From CAYWNA01 sp964459305 (lineage in GTDB: Bacteria; Planctomycetota; Planctomycetia; Pirellulales; Pirellulaceae): 18,262 nt of DNA. Each line of letters opens with the position of its first letter. Position 1 is the first letter of the stretch. Both the position numbers and the translations under genes were made by a program. Shown piece by piece: positions 1-7,934 of this stretch. The notes beneath the pieces were generated by a model. That model did not search any database. It saw only the letters and a list, made by a program, of their open reading frames with translations, and was not told the DNA's origin. The DNA lies in assembly GCA_964459305.1 (NCBI GenBank), contig CAYWNA010000266.1:1-18262 (forward strand), in the 5' to 3' direction.

Positions 1-81
1 ATTACGATTAAGAAGGGCCGGTCATACGGTTACTGGGCTGTGAACGCTTACCAGCAGACCTGTTCCGACCGTTTCTCGCAA

Positions 82-1965
82 TCAGCTCGTTTGGCAGTCA
101 AGAGAGGTCTCCATATTGCTCAAATTCAAATCGCTCGGAAAAAGACGGTTCTTCATCGAGACGGTGGCTCGGTGCGTCCGGCACATGGCGGCGTAAGTTC
201 CGCCGCAAGTCAGAAGCTCGCCGTGCGTGCCTTCCTCGACCAAACGCCCTTCGTCGAGCACAAAGATGCGGTCGGCCATGCCGACCGTAGAAAAACGGTG
301 CGAGACGAGGATGGTGGTGCGGTCGCGAATCAGTTCGTGGATCGCCTGATACATGGCATGCTCCGACTGGACGTCCAGGTTGGCCGCCGGTTCGTCGAGG
401 ATCACCAATGCCGGATCGCAGGCCAACGCCCGGGCGATGGACAGCTTCTGCCACTGCCCACCCGACAAGTCGGCGTCCCCAAACATCCGCCCCAGCAGCG
501 TGTCGTAACCGTCGGGCAGCCTGCGGATCATCTCGTCGATGCGGGCGGACTGGGCGACGCGTACAATCTCGTCCGGCCGGCCCAGCAATCGCCGCCAGTC
601 GCCGTAGGCGATGTTCTCACCGGCCGTAGCTTCGTAACGAGGTGCTTGCTGAAACACAAACGCAAACTGTTCGTAGAGCGTCGCGAGTGCGTAGTCTTCG
701 ATTGCCACACCGTCGACCAGGATTTGGCCGTGGTCCGCCTGGTACAACCGGGCGATCAATTTGGCCAGTGTTGTCTTTCCCGCTCCGTTGTGGCCGACGA
801 TGGCCACGGTCTCGCCCGCACGGATCGTGAGCGAGACCTCTTGAATCGTGGGCCGCGCCGCCCGGGGATAGGTAAATGTAACGTCTTGCAGTTCTAACCG
901 GCCGCGAATCCGTGCTGGTCGCAGCGTCCCACCGTCGTCCAGGTCCGTTTCCAGATTGAGGAACTCGCGGGTATCGCGAATGCTTAGTTGGGCTTCCCAA
1001 ACGTGAGAGAATGCAGACGAAAGGCCGTTCAGCGCGGCCTTTAACCGCCACGCCGCCATCCAAAAGGTAACGAATTGGCCAACGCTTGCCGTACCGGCCA
1101 TCACATGCCGCCCGACCACAAGAGCCGCCATCAAGAGCACAGCGATTGTGAGCAGAGTCGATGTCGCATTAACGCCTGCCTGCAACCGATAGAACCGCTT
1201 GTTGGCCGCCAGGATGTCGCGCATCACGTTTCCATGTCGGTTCAGCAAGAGTCGTCCGAGCCCTAGAAGTTTGGCTGAAACAACGCTGTCGCGTTGAGTG
1301 AAATGTTTGCTGTAGTAGCGGCTCCAACGCCGGGCCGTGGTCTTGTTTCGCTTGAGCCGGTACCGCACCGAGGAGAGATAGGAGTTCAATAGGATCGCCG
1401 GAGCGCTCAGCACCAACAGCACCATCGTCCAGAGCGGCTCGATCCAGAGCAACACAGCGGCTAGGCCGACCACTTGCACGGACGATGCGATAAGTTTGAG
1501 TAGGCCCTCCGCGAACTTCAACAAGTTGTTGCCCGCTTCGGAACTGGCCCGCTCCAGGTGGTTCTGCGTCTCCTTGGCCTCGACCGTCTTCAGATCCAAG
1601 CCGGCAGTGTGCTCAAGAATCTGGGTCTGTCCGTAGAGACCTAGCTCATCGCTCAGCCGAAGTTTGCTGTAGCGGTGGACAGCGTTGGCCACAGCGACCA
1701 GAAGGGCTGCGGCGCCAGCCAGCAGAAGCCACGGCAGGATGGCCTCCCAGCCGCCGTTGGCTGCGCCGTGCGACTGCTCGAAACGGGTCACCAACAACCC
1801 GAGAACAACGACCGAGACAGGCGCCAGTGCCGCCGCGAGGATGGCGGCCAAGGCGATCACGACACAATGTCCGCGGCCCACAGCCCAGACGCGCGGAAAA
1901 GCATGCCGGGCGGTTTCACGCAGCCCCCAGGGCGGCGTCGATTCCGGAACTTGATCACGCGGCAT
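82..1965 (-). CDS. ABC transporter, fused membrane and ATPase domains (exporter type)
   Basis: 627-aa half-transporter of the type I exporter fold. It would dimerise in the inner membrane and use ATP to move a lipid, glycan or other hydrophobic substrate; the substrate cannot be read from the sequence. Hydrophobic segments lie near residues 35-60, 77-95, 155-197 and 268-312. The ATPase follows, with Walker A GHNGAGKTT (391-399), Q-loop near 439, signature LSGGQ (500-504), Walker B LVILDEP (520-526) and H-loop His556. I chose the ATG at 1965, preceded by GGAGGG, although the frame stays open up to 2247; the extension lies inside the upstream gene and looks non-coding. The start overlaps the end of the sulfotransferase/glycosyltransferase gene by 11 bases, so the two are probably co-translated, suggesting export of the product of that enzyme. 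The family is certain, the substrate is inference. Confidence 0.93.
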   Translation of the reverse strand: MPRDQVPESTPPWGLRETARHAFPRVWAVGRGHCVVIALAAILAAALAPVSVVVLGLLVTRFEQSHGAANGGWEAILPWLLLAGAAALLVAVANAVHRYSKLRLSDELGLYGQTQILEHTAGLDLKTVEAKETQNHLERASSEAGNNLLKFAEGLLKLIASSVQVVGLAAVLLWIEPLWTMVLLVLSAPAILLNSYLSSVRYRLKRNKTTARRWSRYYSKHFTQRDSVVSAKLLGLGRLLLNRHGNVMRDILAANKRFYRLQAGVNATSTLLTIAVLLMAALVVGRHVMAGTASVGQFVTFWMAAWRLKAALNGLSSAFSHVWEAQLSIRDTREFLNLETDLDDGGTLRPARIRGRLELQDVTFTYPRAARPTIQEVSLTIRAGETVAIVGHNGAGKTTLAKLIARLYQADHGQILVDGVAIEDYALATLYEQFAFVFQQAPRYEATAGENIAYGDWRRLLGRPDEIVRVAQSARIDEMIRRLPDGYDTLLGRMFGDADLSGGQWQKLSIARALACDPALVILDEPAANLDVQSEHAMYQAIHELIRDRTTILVSHRFSTVGMADRIFVLDEGRLVEEGTHGELLTCGGTYAAMCRTHRATVSMKNRLFPSDLNLSNMETSLDCQTS

Positions 1966-4117
1966 CGCGGTGCCCTCCGATCGTCCCGGCGTCGTGCGAG
2001 CCAGCGACTGGTTCCACAGCAGCCTTCGCGCGCGGCTCTGACCGAATATCGCGGAATCCGCCGTTTGCGATGAATTCCTCGTAGCAATCGAGCGTCTGCT
2101 CGGCAGTCTTCTGCCAAGTGAAATCCAACGCGCGGAGAACTGCATGCCTGGCGAGACGCTGACGCAGCGGTTTGTCGCAAAACAGCTCCTCCAGCCGTCG
2201 CGCGATTTGCGACACGTTTTCCGGCTCGGCGGACAAACCAGCCCCATCTGCGATTTCCGGCATCGAAGACGTGTCCCCGTAAATCGTCGGCGTTCCGCAG
2301 CTCATGGCCTCGAGCAATGGCAGCCCGAAACCCTCGTAGCGCGAAACGTAACAGAACGCCTCCGCGTTCGTGTAGAGAATCGGCAGGTCCTCGTCCTCGA
2401 TGTATCCCAGCATGCGAATGCGCGGCGACGAAGAGACTAGTTTGTCAAGTTCGTCCGCGTTGCCCCAGCCCTTCCCCCCGGCGATCAGCAAGTGGGCGTT
2501 GAGGTCGGGACGCTGACCCAACAATAGACGGAACGCCCGGACCGTGGCGATCAGGTTTTTCCTTGGTTCCACGGTGCCCACGGAGAGGACGTAGGGGCCG
2601 TCCGGCACGCTGTACCTCTGTTGCACGCGAGACCACTCCTCACGCCCTGCCCCGGGCCGGAAGTGCTCTGAGTTACACCCCTCATATACCACGCGAATCC
2701 GTTCCGGGGCCGTGCCTAACAGCCGCATCATCTGCTCGGCCGTCGATTGGGAAACGGCTATGTAGCCGGAGCCTGCCTGTTCGGCGTGCCGCAGTCCCGA
2801 GGCTAGAGTGCGAATATTCGCGGCGTTCTGAAACTCGGGGCACACCAAGTGACACAGGTCATGCACGGTCAACATCCGCGAGGCCTTCACGCTGTTGTAC
2901 AGCGACCAGGTGTTCGGCAGCGTAAGATGCACCAGATCGTAAGAGGATTCGCTGACGGTTGGCCGCAGCCATCCACTCACGCGCGATCGCAATTCATTGC
3001 ATGCCAGCCATCGCTTCTGGAGACTGCGCAGCAATTTGAGCGAGTTGTACCGGGACGTTTCGCCAACCCACCCCAGGCTAATTCGGCTCTTGAGTTCTTG
3101 CAGACGCTCTTTGCACGCTGCAATGGAATTTGCCGGATGCAGTAAGCTTGGCAGCGCCGACAGTGGAGGTCGCCCCTGTTCGATGTCTTCGCGGATATCC
3201 AATAGGGAAAACGTCCCAGCTACTCCAAAACGTACATCGATGTTCCAACGGTCGCACCGCGCTTCGACCAGCGGCAACAACCCTTTGAGCAACTCCTGCA
3301 CGTAGCGGCGAATGCCGTCCATACGGACGTCTAGCAGCTTTGCCGCGTCGATCAACACACGGCGTTTGGTCGGCTCGTCCCCGGAAACGTGGACTGCCGG
3401 CAACGGTCGCTGGTGGTCGATCAGCCAATCCGGGTTCTGTATGTAATTCAGCGCCGCCAGCTGCGGCCCGTGCTGACGGAGGAACCGCAGGTGAAGCCGT
3501 TCGGGCATCTCGTCCATCCAAGCCCCGATCCGCCCACGCCGGAACTTGCCCGTCCGCCAGCGACGGCGATGGTCGTCGTCGAATCCATGCGCTACACCGC
3601 TTCCGTACCTGAAATCGCGCGAGCGAAGCTCGGAAAAACTAGGTAACCGATCGGTGCGCGGCTCGGGCAGATCGAGCCACGGTCGCAATTGTTCCGTGCA
3701 CGCGATCGGGTCGGCAATCAAGTCCTCGAAACGTAGAACGAGCGATGCCCGAGGCAGCCAACGCCGGACATGTTCGCTCCAACCACCAAAATGGCAGCCA
3801 GAGGCGGCGTCGATCGCCTCCAAAAGGTCCGTCTCGAGGTCGGAGTCCTCGGCGATCAACTGCTGCCGGTAATGGGCCAGCGAAACCACGCAGTCCCGAC
3901 CGTCGCGGACCAAGTAGATAGCCGGGATCGATGGGTCGGCCGGCGTCAACTCGTCGGGAAGCAGGTGCGTCTTCACGATCGGGAACTCCGCGTAGTTCGC
4001 GTCAACTGGATAGTTCGTCTCATGGTGGAAGGTGCTCGACTCAATCCCGTAGACCTCGTAGAGCACAATCCGAAGAAACGTGTTTCCCGACCTGGGAAAT
4101 GACGCCAGCCAGATCAT
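1955..4117 (-). CDS. Sulfotransferase-glycosyltransferase (GT4) fusion protein
   Basis: 720-aa two-domain enzyme. The N-terminal part (about 1-235) is a PAPS-dependent sulfotransferase: it opens with the 5'-phosphosulfate loop FPRSGNTFLR (7-16), has the 3'-phosphate motif YLVRDGRDCVVSLAHY (68-83), and a conserved RFEDLIADP stretch (129-137). The C-terminal part (about 250-690) is a GT-B retaining glycosyltransferase of family 4: glycine-containing acceptor loop DVRMDGIRRY (263-272), VGTVEPRKN (513-521), and the E-x7-E nucleotide-sugar motif EGFGLPLLE (595-603). No signal peptide or clear membrane span is visible, so it should be cytoplasmic or peripheral. The ATG at 4117 has a strong AGGAGG just upstream. 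It is followed by the overlapping ABC exporter gene. Inferred role: adding and sulfating a sugar on a surface glycan or lipid that is then exported. Sugar and acceptor are unknown. Both domains are complete and in one frame. Confidence 0.9.
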   Translation of the reverse strand: MIWLASFPRSGNTFLRIVLYEVYGIESSTFHHETNYPVDANYAEFPIVKTHLLPDELTPADPSIPAIYLVRDGRDCVVSLAHYRQQLIAEDSDLETDLLEAIDAASGCHFGGWSEHVRRWLPRASLVLRFEDLIADPIACTEQLRPWLDLPEPRTDRLPSFSELRSRDFRYGSGVAHGFDDDHRRRWRTGKFRRGRIGAWMDEMPERLHLRFLRQHGPQLAALNYIQNPDWLIDHQRPLPAVHVSGDEPTKRRVLIDAAKLLDVRMDGIRRYVQELLKGLLPLVEARCDRWNIDVRFGVAGTFSLLDIREDIEQGRPPLSALPSLLHPANSIAACKERLQELKSRISLGWVGETSRYNSLKLLRSLQKRWLACNELRSRVSGWLRPTVSESSYDLVHLTLPNTWSLYNSVKASRMLTVHDLCHLVCPEFQNAANIRTLASGLRHAEQAGSGYIAVSQSTAEQMMRLLGTAPERIRVVYEGCNSEHFRPGAGREEWSRVQQRYSVPDGPYVLSVGTVEPRKNLIATVRAFRLLLGQRPDLNAHLLIAGGKGWGNADELDKLVSSSPRIRMLGYIEDEDLPILYTNAEAFCYVSRYEGFGLPLLEAMSCGTPTIYGDTSSMPEIADGAGLSAEPENVSQIARRLEELFCDKPLRQRLARHAVLRALDFTWQKTAEQTLDCYEEFIANGGFRDIRSEPRAKAAVEPVAGSHDAGTIGGHRDAA

Positions 4118-4200
4118 GTTTCCTCCTGTCTCTTGCCTGCTTACGACGCCAGATTGCTGGCCCTACAATGGATTTGTTGCGATCCTAGCCGAGGCCCAAA

Positions 4201-4461
4201 TCATGCAGCTAGATCACTGACAATACTCCAAAGCCGGACGGCCTGGCCATTGCTAGCGAGGCCTATCGCTTCCGCCATGAAACTCAGCGCATCATTGGTT
4301 TCTATTCGGCCACCCCAGTTGAAATATGGTGGATTTGTCAAAATCGTGTCAAAGAACTTGATCGAAATCACTGGAAAAACCAGTACAATGGGAAAAGTCG
4401 TCGAGCGTCGCAAGGGCTTCGTGATCTCTACAAACTCAACCTCACAACAGACTTTGGACTC
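4201..4461 (-). pseudogene. Possible N6-adenine methylase fragment (speculative)
   Basis: The minus strand is open from 4461 down to a TGA at 4201. Its middle reads FFDTILTNPPYFNWGG, which matches the motif IV shape (D-x-I-x-x-NPPY/F) of amino-methyltransferases such as type I restriction methylases. Nothing else typical is present: no SAM-binding FxGxG motif, no strong start site, and the reading stops about 50 residues after the motif. If real, it is a broken leftover; otherwise it is a chance match. The surrounding DNA differs in composition from nearby genes, which fits a leftover of transferred DNA but does not prove it. Confidence 0.2.
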
Positions 4462-4502
4462 TCAAGGAAAATGAAAAACGCTGGCCCAAGGAACCAAAGA
4501 CT

Positions 4503-4527
4503 ACAGGTTCGAGTCCTGTCGCTTCGA
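4503..4527 (+). other. tRNA 3'-end-like remnant (T-arm plus acceptor strand)
   Basis: ACAGG (4503-4507), loop TTCGAGT (4508-4514) and CCTGT (4515-4519) form a perfect tRNA T-arm: a 5-bp stem with a 7-nt loop beginning TTCGA. The next seven bases CGCTTCG (4520-4526) and A4527 fit an acceptor strand and discriminator base. Upstream I find no matching 5' acceptor strand (CGAAGCG), D-arm or proper anticodon arm within tRNA distance, so this is not a complete tRNA gene. Such 3' ends are what remains when an element integrates into a tRNA gene. Confidence 0.4.
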
Positions 4528-4528
4528 C

Positions 4529-4553
4529 GCGTCTGCCAACCGTCGGCAGACGC
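4529..4553 (+). terminator. Perfect 9-bp hairpin, possible terminator
   Basis: GCGTCTGCC (4529-4537) pairs perfectly with GGCAGACGC (4545-4553) around a 7-nt loop. It directly follows the tRNA-like 3' end, the usual position of a tRNA terminator. The downstream tract is only TCAACTTT, so it is a weak intrinsic terminator at best. It lies before the preferred start of the LVIVD gene at 4579. Confidence 0.35.
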
Positions 4554-4578
4554 TCAACTTTGCCTTCGGCACTGTGCC

Positions 4579-6663
4579 GTGAGCTTCTTTCCTGCACTGC
4601 TCGCGCTTGTCGCGTGCGGCTTCGCGTTTGCCGCCGAGAAAGACCACAAGGCCGTTCGGCCAGCGATCGGTCATCCGGAGGAGGTTTGCGGAAAGCAATT
4701 ACCGATCGTCAAGGATATGGGCGTTGGGCCCACCATGGCCGCGCGGGTCGTGGGGCGAACGCTTTACAGCATCGGGCGGGGCAAGCTGCACGTGTTTGAC
4801 GTCGCCAACCCGGCCGATCCCAAGCCGTTGGAAGAACTTGACGGTCTCGGCGCGACTCGACAGATCGAGGTCGAAAACCAAGTCGCCTACATCACGTCGC
4901 GCGAGGACGGCGTTTTCATCGTCGACGTCAGCGAAGCTCAAAAACCGCGATTGCTGTGCCATTACGACCCGATCGAGGTCGCCACGGGGATGGACGTTTC
5001 CGGCGATGTGATGTTTGTGGCCTGCCGCTCGCACGGCGTTGAACTTGTTGACATCTCAGATCCCGAAAAACCGCGGCACCTGAGCACGGCTCGGACCGGA
5101 GAAGCCCAGTCGATCGAAGTTCGCAACGGCTTCGCCTATGTGGGCGTCTGGGGAAGCCGCGAGTTGGTCGTCGTCGATGTGCGGAATGCCCGCAAACCGG
5201 AGATCACGGCCCGGTGCCCGCTGGACGGAAACGGAGACGGAGTGGCCGTGCGGGGCGAGTATGTCTACGTCGCTACCGGTCACCATTCGCGGGCCCGCAG
5301 GAAGTCGTATCCTGTCGCGGGCGACCCGGGATACGGGACCGGCCACGGCCTGGAGATCTTTCGTATCATCGACCCCGCGAATCCGACTTTCGTCTCGCGC
5401 ATTAAGACGCCGCCGTTCTACCGGATCGGCAATGATATGTGGGGCGTCAAGATCGCCGGCAACTACGCCTTTGTGCACGACACACACAACGGGATCTTCG
5501 TGGTCGATATCTCGGATCCCGAGCAGCCGTCGTTCGTGGCTCATCGACAGTTGGACTACGCCGATGTGCTGATGCCGAAATACATGGGCTCCGGGCCGCT
5601 ACCCGGGTTTGTCGGCGGGCTGGCGCTGGGGGACGGATTCGTCTACGTGGCCGGCGGTTGGACCGATCTACACGTCGTCGCCGCGCCGGGACTCGCCGCA
5701 CCGTGCCAGCGAGAGCCGGACACGCCGCCGGAGATCCCGCCGCTGGAGCCCCAGCCGAACCCGCGATTTCAAGTCTACCGGCCCGAGGGGCAAATACGGG
5801 CGGTCGTGATGCTGGACAACATGGCCGTCGTTGCCGCCGGGAGCGCCGGCGTCTGCGTTGTTCGGCTGTCGCCCAAGCCCGAAGAACTGGGCCGCTATCC
5901 CACGCAGGGCTTCGCCATGGAAGTCAAAACGCTCGGCGACCTGGTGTACGTGGCGGAAGAGAAGGGCGGGCTGTCGATCTGGCGCCACACGGGCGGCGGC
6001 GCCCTGTCGCCGGTGGGCCGCTACGCGCCGCGCGGCCAGATCGTCAAGGACGTCGTGGTTCCCGATCCCGGCAAGTATGCGGTGCTGCAAGTCGATATGT
6101 CCACGCTGGACATCGTCGATGTCTCCGACCCGACCGAGCCAAAACGCATGTTCCGCGACAAGGGGCACGGCTTCGTCTACCATCTAGGCCAGGATCTGAT
6201 CGACGGGCGGCGAGTTTGCGTCCTGTTCCAACTCGGCGGTCTTCGCTGGTACGACCTGTACGGCACGGCCCAACCGGGCTTCGCCGGCCTTGAATACGCC
6301 CATCGCCTCGGCGGCGCCGGTTCGGTTCCCGTCGGCGACAAAAGACTGGTCGTCTACGGACGTGGCCTGCTGCTCGTAGCCCCCGACGAACGCCGACCGC
6401 CATCGGAAGTCGGCGCCCGCTTTATCCCCAAAAGCCGCCTGACAGGCAAACCGGTCCTGGGCGGCAATAAGCTCTACCTCTCCGACCGCTGTTTCGGCGA
6501 CATCAACGTCGTCGACGTTTCCGACATCGAAGCACCCGTCCTCGTCGATCACTTCAACCTGCCCGGCAATCCCGCCCGACTGGTTCTCCACAACGGCGCA
6601 CTCCTGATCCCCAACGGCTACGAAGGCCTCTGGATTGAACGAAATGGTGATAGGGGCGACTGA
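4579..6663 (+). CDS. Secreted LVIVD-repeat beta-propeller protein
   Basis: 694-aa exported protein built mainly of LVIVD repeats, blades of a beta-propeller found in bacterial surface proteins of poorly known function. At least seven repeat cores can be read, among them LHVFDVANPADP, GVFIVDVSEAQKP, GVELVDISDPEKP, LVVVDVRNARKP, GIFVVDISDPEQP, LDIVDVSDPTEP and INVVDVSDIEAP. No catalytic motif or second domain is visible. From the GTG at 4579 the protein begins with a hydrophobic stretch (SFFPALLALVACGFAFA) that is a signal peptide; LVAC could also be a lipobox, making it a lipoprotein. The frame is open back to an ATG at 4471, giving 730 aa with an Arg-rich extension, but that extension contains the tRNA-like piece and the hairpin, so I prefer 4579. 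Neither start has a well-spaced ribosome site. It converges on the gene ending at 6674, with 10 bases between stop codons. Confidence 0.85.
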   Translation: MSFFPALLALVACGFAFAAEKDHKAVRPAIGHPEEVCGKQLPIVKDMGVGPTMAARVVGRTLYSIGRGKLHVFDVANPADPKPLEELDGLGATRQIEVENQVAYITSREDGVFIVDVSEAQKPRLLCHYDPIEVATGMDVSGDVMFVACRSHGVELVDISDPEKPRHLSTARTGEAQSIEVRNGFAYVGVWGSRELVVVDVRNARKPEITARCPLDGNGDGVAVRGEYVYVATGHHSRARRKSYPVAGDPGYGTGHGLEIFRIIDPANPTFVSRIKTPPFYRIGNDMWGVKIAGNYAFVHDTHNGIFVVDISDPEQPSFVAHRQLDYADVLMPKYMGSGPLPGFVGGLALGDGFVYVAGGWTDLHVVAAPGLAAPCQREPDTPPEIPPLEPQPNPRFQVYRPEGQIRAVVMLDNMAVVAAGSAGVCVVRLSPKPEELGRYPTQGFAMEVKTLGDLVYVAEEKGGLSIWRHTGGGALSPVGRYAPRGQIVKDVVVPDPGKYAVLQVDMSTLDIVDVSDPTEPKRMFRDKGHGFVYHLGQDLIDGRRVCVLFQLGGLRWYDLYGTAQPGFAGLEYAHRLGGAGSVPVGDKRLVVYGRGLLLVAPDERRPPSEVGARFIPKSRLTGKPVLGGNKLYLSDRCFGDINVVDVSDIEAPVLVDHFNLPGNPARLVLHNGALLIPNGYEGLWIERNGDRGD

Positions 6664-6673
6664 TACAGAGATT

Positions 6674-7906
6674 CTAACCGTCGGACGCGGCCTGGGGCCT
6701 GTTCTTCCTCGCCTCAATGGCTGTCTTCTTCACAACATCCATGGTCTCCTTCTGGCGTTTGTGGACGAAATTCATCGCGTTGTTCACTTTCCCGAGCGCG
6801 GCATCGTAGTCGTTGTGGATGTTCATTAGTGAGGCGGTGATCTCGTCGGCTGAGTCCTTGTCGAGGTCGAAAAGCCACTCTTCGATGCCGAGATCGCGGA
6901 GCATCCAGGCTTTGCGCCCTGCTTTGGCGAAGCGGGGATGTAGGGTCGGTGTGCCCGCCGCCAGGCCCAAGATAATCGAATGCATCTCCATGCTGACGAT
7001 CGTGTGGGCCCGGGCATAGACGGAGAATGCCTCGTCGGGCAGCCAGAAGTCTTCCTTGATGCGCACGTGCTTGCGGATATCGGTGGGCAACGGTTCGTAG
7101 ATCAGCCGTCGGGCCGGTTCGATTTCATGCTTCACCTCCGGACAGATGAGCACATCGAGATCCGTCTTCTCAACCCACATCTCGACAAGTTGACGCATCT
7201 TGGCGGCATGAACCTGCTCGCGTTTCTCGTCGATGAAGCCTTGGCACGACGTGCGGATCGTCAATGTGATGAACTTGCGGGGCTGGAGGTTGTGACGCTT
7301 CATAAACTCGTCAGCGGCAGCCTCGTCGCGCAGATCGAAAGCAAACGTGGCGTCCGGGCCGTATTCCATGGTGGACGGGTTGATGTCTAGACTTCGCAGG
7401 TATTCCAACGAGTTGCCGTCTCGAACGAAGACGAATGCAGCATCGGACAGCAGCGGGCGGAACATGACGTCGCTGGGCCATTGGAATCGTTCGAACGACT
7501 GGCAGTAGATCCCATACGGCTTGCCCGCCTCGCGAGCCATCACCAAGGGCATGGCCAGCGGCATCGTGCGGTCCCAATTGCGTTCCCATCGCCCGTATGA
7601 GAGCGTGGTCCCAGAGTTGTACAGGATCAGGTCAGCCCGATCGAAGGCCTCGCGAAACTCGGGCGTTCGCTTCGTTCCTCGAAATGGCGTCGCCACGACT
7701 TTGCACTTCGGGAAGCGACTGGTCAGATACTCCCTGGTCGCCTCGGCCTTGGAGTTGGCACAGATCGTGACCTCCACCCCCGGCATGTCCTGTTCAAGCA
7801 ACCGAATCACGCCCGGAGTGATCCCGATATCGCCGATATTCGAATGGCTCCATGAGAAGAAGACAAGAATCGAACAGATAATCGGTTTTGCTACGACGGT
7901 TTCCAT
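6674..7906 (-). CDS. Polysaccharide pyruvyl transferase family protein
   Basis: 410-aa protein of the CsaB/WcaK-like family, whose studied members transfer pyruvate from phosphoenolpyruvate to sugars of surface polymers; many members are uncharacterised. Family marks: an N-terminal WSHSNIGDIGITPGVIRLL stretch (19-37), corresponding to the usual GNxGD motif, VRDGNSLEYL (161-170), and SMEMHSIILGLAAGTP (305-320), corresponding to the conserved xRxHxxxxAxxxGxP segment near the active site. In that segment Glu-Met stands where Arg-Leu is common, so activity should not be assumed. There is no signal peptide; a cytoplasmic site fits. The ATG at 7906 has AGGTG upstream. It lies 28 bases after the secreted hydrolase gene on the same strand and is probably co-transcribed with it. 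No polymerase, flippase or other capsule gene is adjacent, so its acceptor is unclear. Confidence 0.82.
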   Translation of the reverse strand: METVVAKPIICSILVFFSWSHSNIGDIGITPGVIRLLEQDMPGVEVTICANSKAEATREYLTSRFPKCKVVATPFRGTKRTPEFREAFDRADLILYNSGTTLSYGRWERNWDRTMPLAMPLVMAREAGKPYGIYCQSFERFQWPSDVMFRPLLSDAAFVFVRDGNSLEYLRSLDINPSTMEYGPDATFAFDLRDEAAADEFMKRHNLQPRKFITLTIRTSCQGFIDEKREQVHAAKMRQLVEMWVEKTDLDVLICPEVKHEIEPARRLIYEPLPTDIRKHVRIKEDFWLPDEAFSVYARAHTIVSMEMHSIILGLAAGTPTLHPRFAKAGRKAWMLRDLGIEEWLFDLDKDSADEITASLMNIHNDYDAALGKVNNAMNFVHKRQKETMDVVKKTAIEARKNRPQAASDG

Positions 7907-7934
7907 TTTCTAACACCTGTTGTGATGAGTCGAG

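Larger units (their letters stand above)
4118..4578. other. Gene-poor gap with remnant sequences
   Basis: This 461-base stretch separates the minus-strand sulfotransferase gene from the plus-strand LVIVD gene. It is visibly richer in A/T than its neighbours. It holds three things listed separately: a methylase-motif open frame on the minus strand, a tRNA T-arm-like piece and a perfect 9-bp hairpin. There is also a short palindrome, ACTGG-AAAAA-CCAGT, near 4370. I could not identify convincing promoters for either flanking gene. The mix of unrelated pieces suggests an old insertion or deletion site. Confidence 0.5.

Noticed and set aside
40..897. Long plus-strand open frame opposite the ABC ATPase
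   Set aside because: It is antisense to the conserved Walker and signature motifs and its product has no domain-like pattern; GC-rich DNA gives such shadows.
1966..2247. N-terminal extension of the ABC transporter frame
   Set aside because: It lies inside the glycosyltransferase coding sequence, is rich in Arg/Ser/Cys, and a good ribosome site precedes the internal ATG at 1965.
4148..4166. Single GTAG plus GCCAG-CAAT-CTGGC hairpin on the minus strand as a further REP unit
   Set aside because: The stem is only 5 bp, its spacing differs from the 24-nt units, and no opposed partner is present.
4380..4527. Complete tRNA gene
   Set aside because: The T-arm is perfect, but no D-arm, anticodon arm or matching 5' acceptor strand was found within a normal tRNA length.
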